Below, one piece after another: positions 48,657 through 50,755 of a stretch of DNA of 50,755 nucleotides (position 1 is the stretch's first letter; the number at the start of each line of letters is the position of its first letter). The DNA comes from JANOAR01 sp031411235. GTDB lineage: Bacteria; Verrucomicrobiota; Verrucomicrobiia; Verrucomicrobiales; Verrucomicrobiaceae. Where the stretch lies: contig JANOAR010000232.1 of NCBI GenBank assembly GCA_031411235.1, forward strand, positions 1 to 50,755, read 5' to 3'. Below the pieces are notes generated by a model. That model was not told where the DNA came from. It searched no databases and saw nothing but the letters and a program-made list of their open reading frames with translations. The position numbers were made by a program, and so were the translations under genes.

Positions 48657-48705
48657 GTGGAGCAAGGTCTAAACCCGACTGCACCGTTAGGCAACATTTT
48701 TTCAT

Positions 48706-48741
48706 TTGCTTATTGTGCCGCATTATGCGGTATTATACGGC
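48706..48741 (+). promoter_or_regulatory. Divergent operator/promoter, nested dyads
   Basis: TTGCTT (48706-48711), 19 bases, TATTAT (48731-48736) immediately before ATG 48742, so transcription would start at or beside the start codon. The region contains CCGCAT-T-ATGCGG (48718-48730) and an outer TGCCG...CGGCA dyad (48716-48742) overlapping the -10 box. A repressor bound here would block both this gene and the leftward operon start (a possible TTGCCT/TAGACC pair reads left). Confidence 0.6.
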
Positions 48742-49701
48742 ATGAAGCAGCTAATCATCGTTGATGGAGCCGCCTATCCCCTCACCAAACGCGGCAAAAG
48801 CGCCGACTCGCCGTGGTGGATTCGGGTGCAGGTCAACGGCATCCGCAAAACCATGACCACCGGCACCGCCGACACAGGGCAGGCCACCGTGAGGGCCACG
48901 GAGTTCGTGCGAGCCGCGCAGTCAGGCAACTGGCTCAACGCCGAGGCCATGCGCAGCCCCGGCAATGAAAAGAAGCGCCGCTGGCCACGGCTCGACGAAG
49001 TCATTAAGGCCGCAAGCACCATGCCCGCCGCCATCACCGGCCATTATGGTGAAGCCGCTACCGCCATCGCCAGTGAGGCGCTTGGCATCACGGCGGGCGC
49101 GGCCCACAAATTGGGCATCGAGGCCTTCACCAGCACGCTGGCACGCGCCTACCAAGGCAAATGCCAGGGCTTGAAGCGGCCCCAGGTGGACAAGATGACC
49201 CCCAACAACGGCCACGCCAACGCCACCCTCGCCAAAGCCAAGGCACTGTTTGGTAGGAAGGCCGTCGCCCACTACGAGAGCCTCGGCATTTCCATTCCCG
49301 ACATGGCCAGCTTCCTCACCACGGAGGAACTCGTTGAGACACGGAACAAATACTCAGACAGTCCGATTGCCGATGCCACACTGAGAGTCATCGACGCCGC
49401 ACTGAAGACCGCCACACCCCAGGTCAAAAAAGCCCACATCGAAGTCCGATGCCACGGCAAATCTCCCGGCGACCTCAGCGGCAAAGCAGCAATGGCGCAC
49501 TACCGATGGCTCAAACAATGGAGCCTCACCCCCACCGACATCCACCTGCACGCCGCCGCAGCGATGGTGCAAAAGACGGGAAGCCTCGCCGTCGCGGCAG
49601 AGTGGAGCGGCCTCGGCATCGAAACCATCAAATGGCACTGCCAGGATCTGGTGAAGCCGATGGGCAAACTGGAGATCGGAGAAACCTACCTCGGGATTTA
49701 A
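48742..49701 (+). CDS. Tyrosine-recombinase-like protein lacking the catalytic Tyr
   Basis: 319 residues. N terminus WWIRVQVNGIRKTMTTGT resembles arm-binding domains of Verrucomicrobial integrases. The middle ~180 residues are helical. Near the C terminus, MVQKTGSLAVAAEWSGLGIE then TIKWHCQDLVKP aligns by eye with the integrase end (...A..MGNSPxMIxxHYxxLV); the catalytic Tyr position appears to be Cys, and the HxxR seems lost. It could be a recombinase-derived DNA-binding regulator rather than an active enzyme. An alternative reading of the same segment is a plain HTH. Confidence 0.55.
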   Translation: MKQLIIVDGAAYPLTKRGKSADSPWWIRVQVNGIRKTMTTGTADTGQATVRATEFVRAAQSGNWLNAEAMRSPGNEKKRRWPRLDEVIKAASTMPAAITGHYGEAATAIASEALGITAGAAHKLGIEAFTSTLARAYQGKCQGLKRPQVDKMTPNNGHANATLAKAKALFGRKAVAHYESLGISIPDMASFLTTEELVETRNKYSDSPIADATLRVIDAALKTATPQVKKAHIEVRCHGKSPGDLSGKAAMAHYRWLKQWSLTPTDIHLHAAAAMVQKTGSLAVAAEWSGLGIETIKWHCQDLVKPMGKLEIGETYLGI

Positions 49702-49780
49702 TCGCCGCCAGTGCGATGCCGGGAATGAAAGGTAAACCGCCCGCCACCTCGCGATGACAGGACACTGGCAGCAAATTTGA

Positions 49781-49867
49781 GCGAGGGGCAGGAATCGAAC
49801 CTGCTATCTCCGTGAGTTCAGCCTGAGCCTTCAACATAACGGCGCGTCACCAGTCCGCCTCCCCAGC
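49781..49867 (-). tRNA. tRNA-like gene with enlarged anticodon arm
   Basis: Minus strand, 87 nt. Acceptor GCTGGGG/CCCTCGC (one mismatch, one G-U), D arm GCG-GACTGGTGA-CGC, 5-base variable AGATA and T arm GCAGG-TTCGATT-CCTGC all match the neighbouring tRNA-Met layout. Between them, the anticodon stem pairs only as CCGT/ACGG and closes a 25-base loop instead of the normal 7-9, so the anticodon cannot be read with confidence. No CCA encoded. An insert or intron-like segment, or a type II tRNA, are alternatives. Confidence 0.5.
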
Positions 49868-49869
49868 AT

Positions 49870-49944
49870 TGGGCGCATAGGCGGGAATCGAACCCGCTAA
49901 TTCCTGGTTATGAGCCAGGCGTGAAACCAGTCCACTGCCATGCG
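49870..49944 (-). tRNA. tRNA-Met (CAT)
   Basis: Minus strand, 75 nt with encoded CCA. Acceptor CGCATGG/CTATGCG, D arm GTG...CAC, anticodon stem CCTGG-CTCATAA-CCAGG with anticodon CAT, variable AATTA, T arm GCGGG/CCCGC. C1-G72 pairs normally, so this is not an obvious initiator tRNA. It ends 2 bases before the second tRNA-like gene. Confidence 0.9.
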
Positions 49945-50301
49945 TGCCGGACTTGTGCCAGACGGGTGCATTGTTGCAATGACTTTTTCAGCCGATACGT
50001 GGAGGGGATTGCATACGCAAAACGCGCCGCTTCGCGAAATCCCCCGCCACCGACACCCGCCACACCCCCAACGAAACGAGCGCAGGCCCAGCTTTCGCCC
50101 ACAGTGCAGGCCAGCGACCTCGGCTCATCTCTCGCCGCTGGAGATAGGCGACCCACGAAAGGCAACGGCAAAAGGGCGCGATGCTTTCCCGCTACTTTTC
50201 CCGTTTCCCGTTTCGAGATTCGTCAAAGCTTGATTCTAAAGGGTGCAGCGAATTTCAGAATCGAATGCCTACTTCGATTAGAGCTTTTCGGCTGGACTAG
50301 G
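49945..50301. other. Region without a convincing gene
   Basis: About 360 bases between the tRNAs and the edge gene. Frames here are open but Arg/Pro-rich and inconsistent; I do not call them. At 49967-49978 a TGCATTGTTGCA dyad repeats the core of the element found upstream of the integrase and at 17360. Confidence 0.4.
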
Positions 50302-50755
50302 TCAACCAAACTCAACCTCGACATCAACCACGTTAGGGGCGGATTCATCGGCCCGAGCTTTGGCCTCGGCGACAAGCTGGACGCGTCGAACGTCCTCGGC
50401 AAGCTGAAGGCCTGAAGCATCCTTGAACGCTCCCCAGGAAGCCACAGAAGCCGCTGAAGCCCTTTGAATGACCGATGCCAGCTTGGTCAACTTATCCTCT
50501 CGGCTTTGCAGCCCTTGGCCTCGTATCGGCTTGCCCTGCTCATCCTCAGCAGGTTCATCATCACCGACCTTTCCAGACGTCATTTCAGCGACCCAAGAAC
50601 GAGCCAGCGAAATGAGATCATCGGCAGCACTGCCGACAGCTTGAAGCCTCGCCGCAACCGCTGGACGTTCGATGTATGCCAACCTGCGCATATCTTCCGC
50701 AAGCTCACCAAGCTGCCGATCTGCTCGCCTAATTATCTTATTTGAGAATGTCGCT
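50302..50755 (-). CDS. Helical phage protein, 5' end cut by the right window edge
   Basis: The minus frame is open from 50755 to a TGA at 50302 (150 residues visible), so the start lies outside. An internal ATG at 50691 could be mistaken for it, but sequence before it (FSNKIIRRADRQLGELAEDM) is equally protein-like. Long helices with Ala/Glu/Arg (QLAEDVRRVQLVAEAKARAD) and an acidic end. Could be a small-terminase or regulatory protein; not recognised. Confidence 0.55.
   Translation of the reverse strand, partial: ATFSNKIIRRADRQLGELAEDMRRLAYIERPAVAARLQAVGSAADDLISLARSWVAEMTSGKVGDDEPAEDEQGKPIRGQGLQSREDKLTKLASVIQRASAASVASWGAFKDASGLQLAEDVRRVQLVAEAKARADESAPNVVDVEVEFG

Noticed and set aside
49870..49944. 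tRNA-Met considered as the right attachment site
   Set aside because: Its 3' end does not match the tRNA fragment at 13232-13266, and phage-like sequence continues beyond it.
49921..50415. 164-codon plus-strand frame over tRNA-Met and the right gap
   Set aside because: Begins inside a tRNA gene, has shifting composition and runs antisense to the edge gene at its end.
1..50755. CRISPR arrays, insertion sequences and rRNA
   Set aside because: No regularly spaced repeats, transposase motifs or rRNA segments were seen on either strand.

Overview
The window joins a bacterial chromosome segment (about 1-13,230) to most of an integrated tailed phage (about 13,232 to the right edge). The host is probably a member of Verrucomicrobiota. 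This rests on gene content (a Ser/Thr kinase fused to PEGA and formylglycine-enzyme-like domains, a GYF_2 protein, a DUF58/SpoIIM pair, an ECF sigma operon with a Spy-like periplasmic protein), on AACATCG tandem repeats beside a relic of a four-helix-bundle gene, and on weak use of Shine-Dalgarno sites. It is an inference from style, not a database match.

Host part. A Lys/Pro-rich secreted protein runs off the left edge. A two-gene kinase/GYF operon, a LolA-like periplasmic protein and a divergent MsbA-type ABC exporter follow. Next comes a long leftward run: DUF58, SpoIIM-like, Mpv17-like membrane protein, ECF sigma factor, membrane anti-sigma-like protein, Spy-like protein and an alpha-helical secreted protein.

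Phage part. The left junction is the 3' end of a tRNA, probably tRNA-Gly, next to a complete tyrosine integrase. A rightward arm (14.6-36.6 kb) encodes the major capsid protein, beta-rich and Ig-like virion proteins, a compact lysis cassette joined by ATGA overlaps, a DUF2829/Tad2-like anti-defence protein, tail and collar proteins, and podovirus-like internal virion proteins. It ends with a 2,457-residue protein that contains a zeta-toxin-type kinase domain. A leftward arm (48.7-38.7 kb) carries a MazG-like enzyme, small DNA-binding and zinc-ribbon proteins, large terminase, portal, scaffold and a small membrane protein. The arms converge on a control patch (36.6-38.7 kb) with an XRE regulator, a Cys-rich membrane protein and an AntA-type antirepressor. 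Terminase, portal and scaffold are therefore on the opposite strand from the capsid gene, about 24 kb away, but capsid and portal genes share a nearly identical promoter architecture, which would allow co-expression.

Right end. A divergent operator/promoter separates the leftward arm from a tyrosine-recombinase-like protein whose catalytic Tyr position appears to be Cys. Two tandem tRNA genes follow, tRNA-Met(CAT) and a tRNA-like gene with an abnormally large anticodon arm, then a gene cut by the window edge. No second copy of the attachment fragment was seen, so the prophage probably continues past the window. No DNA polymerase, helicase or primase was recognised here.
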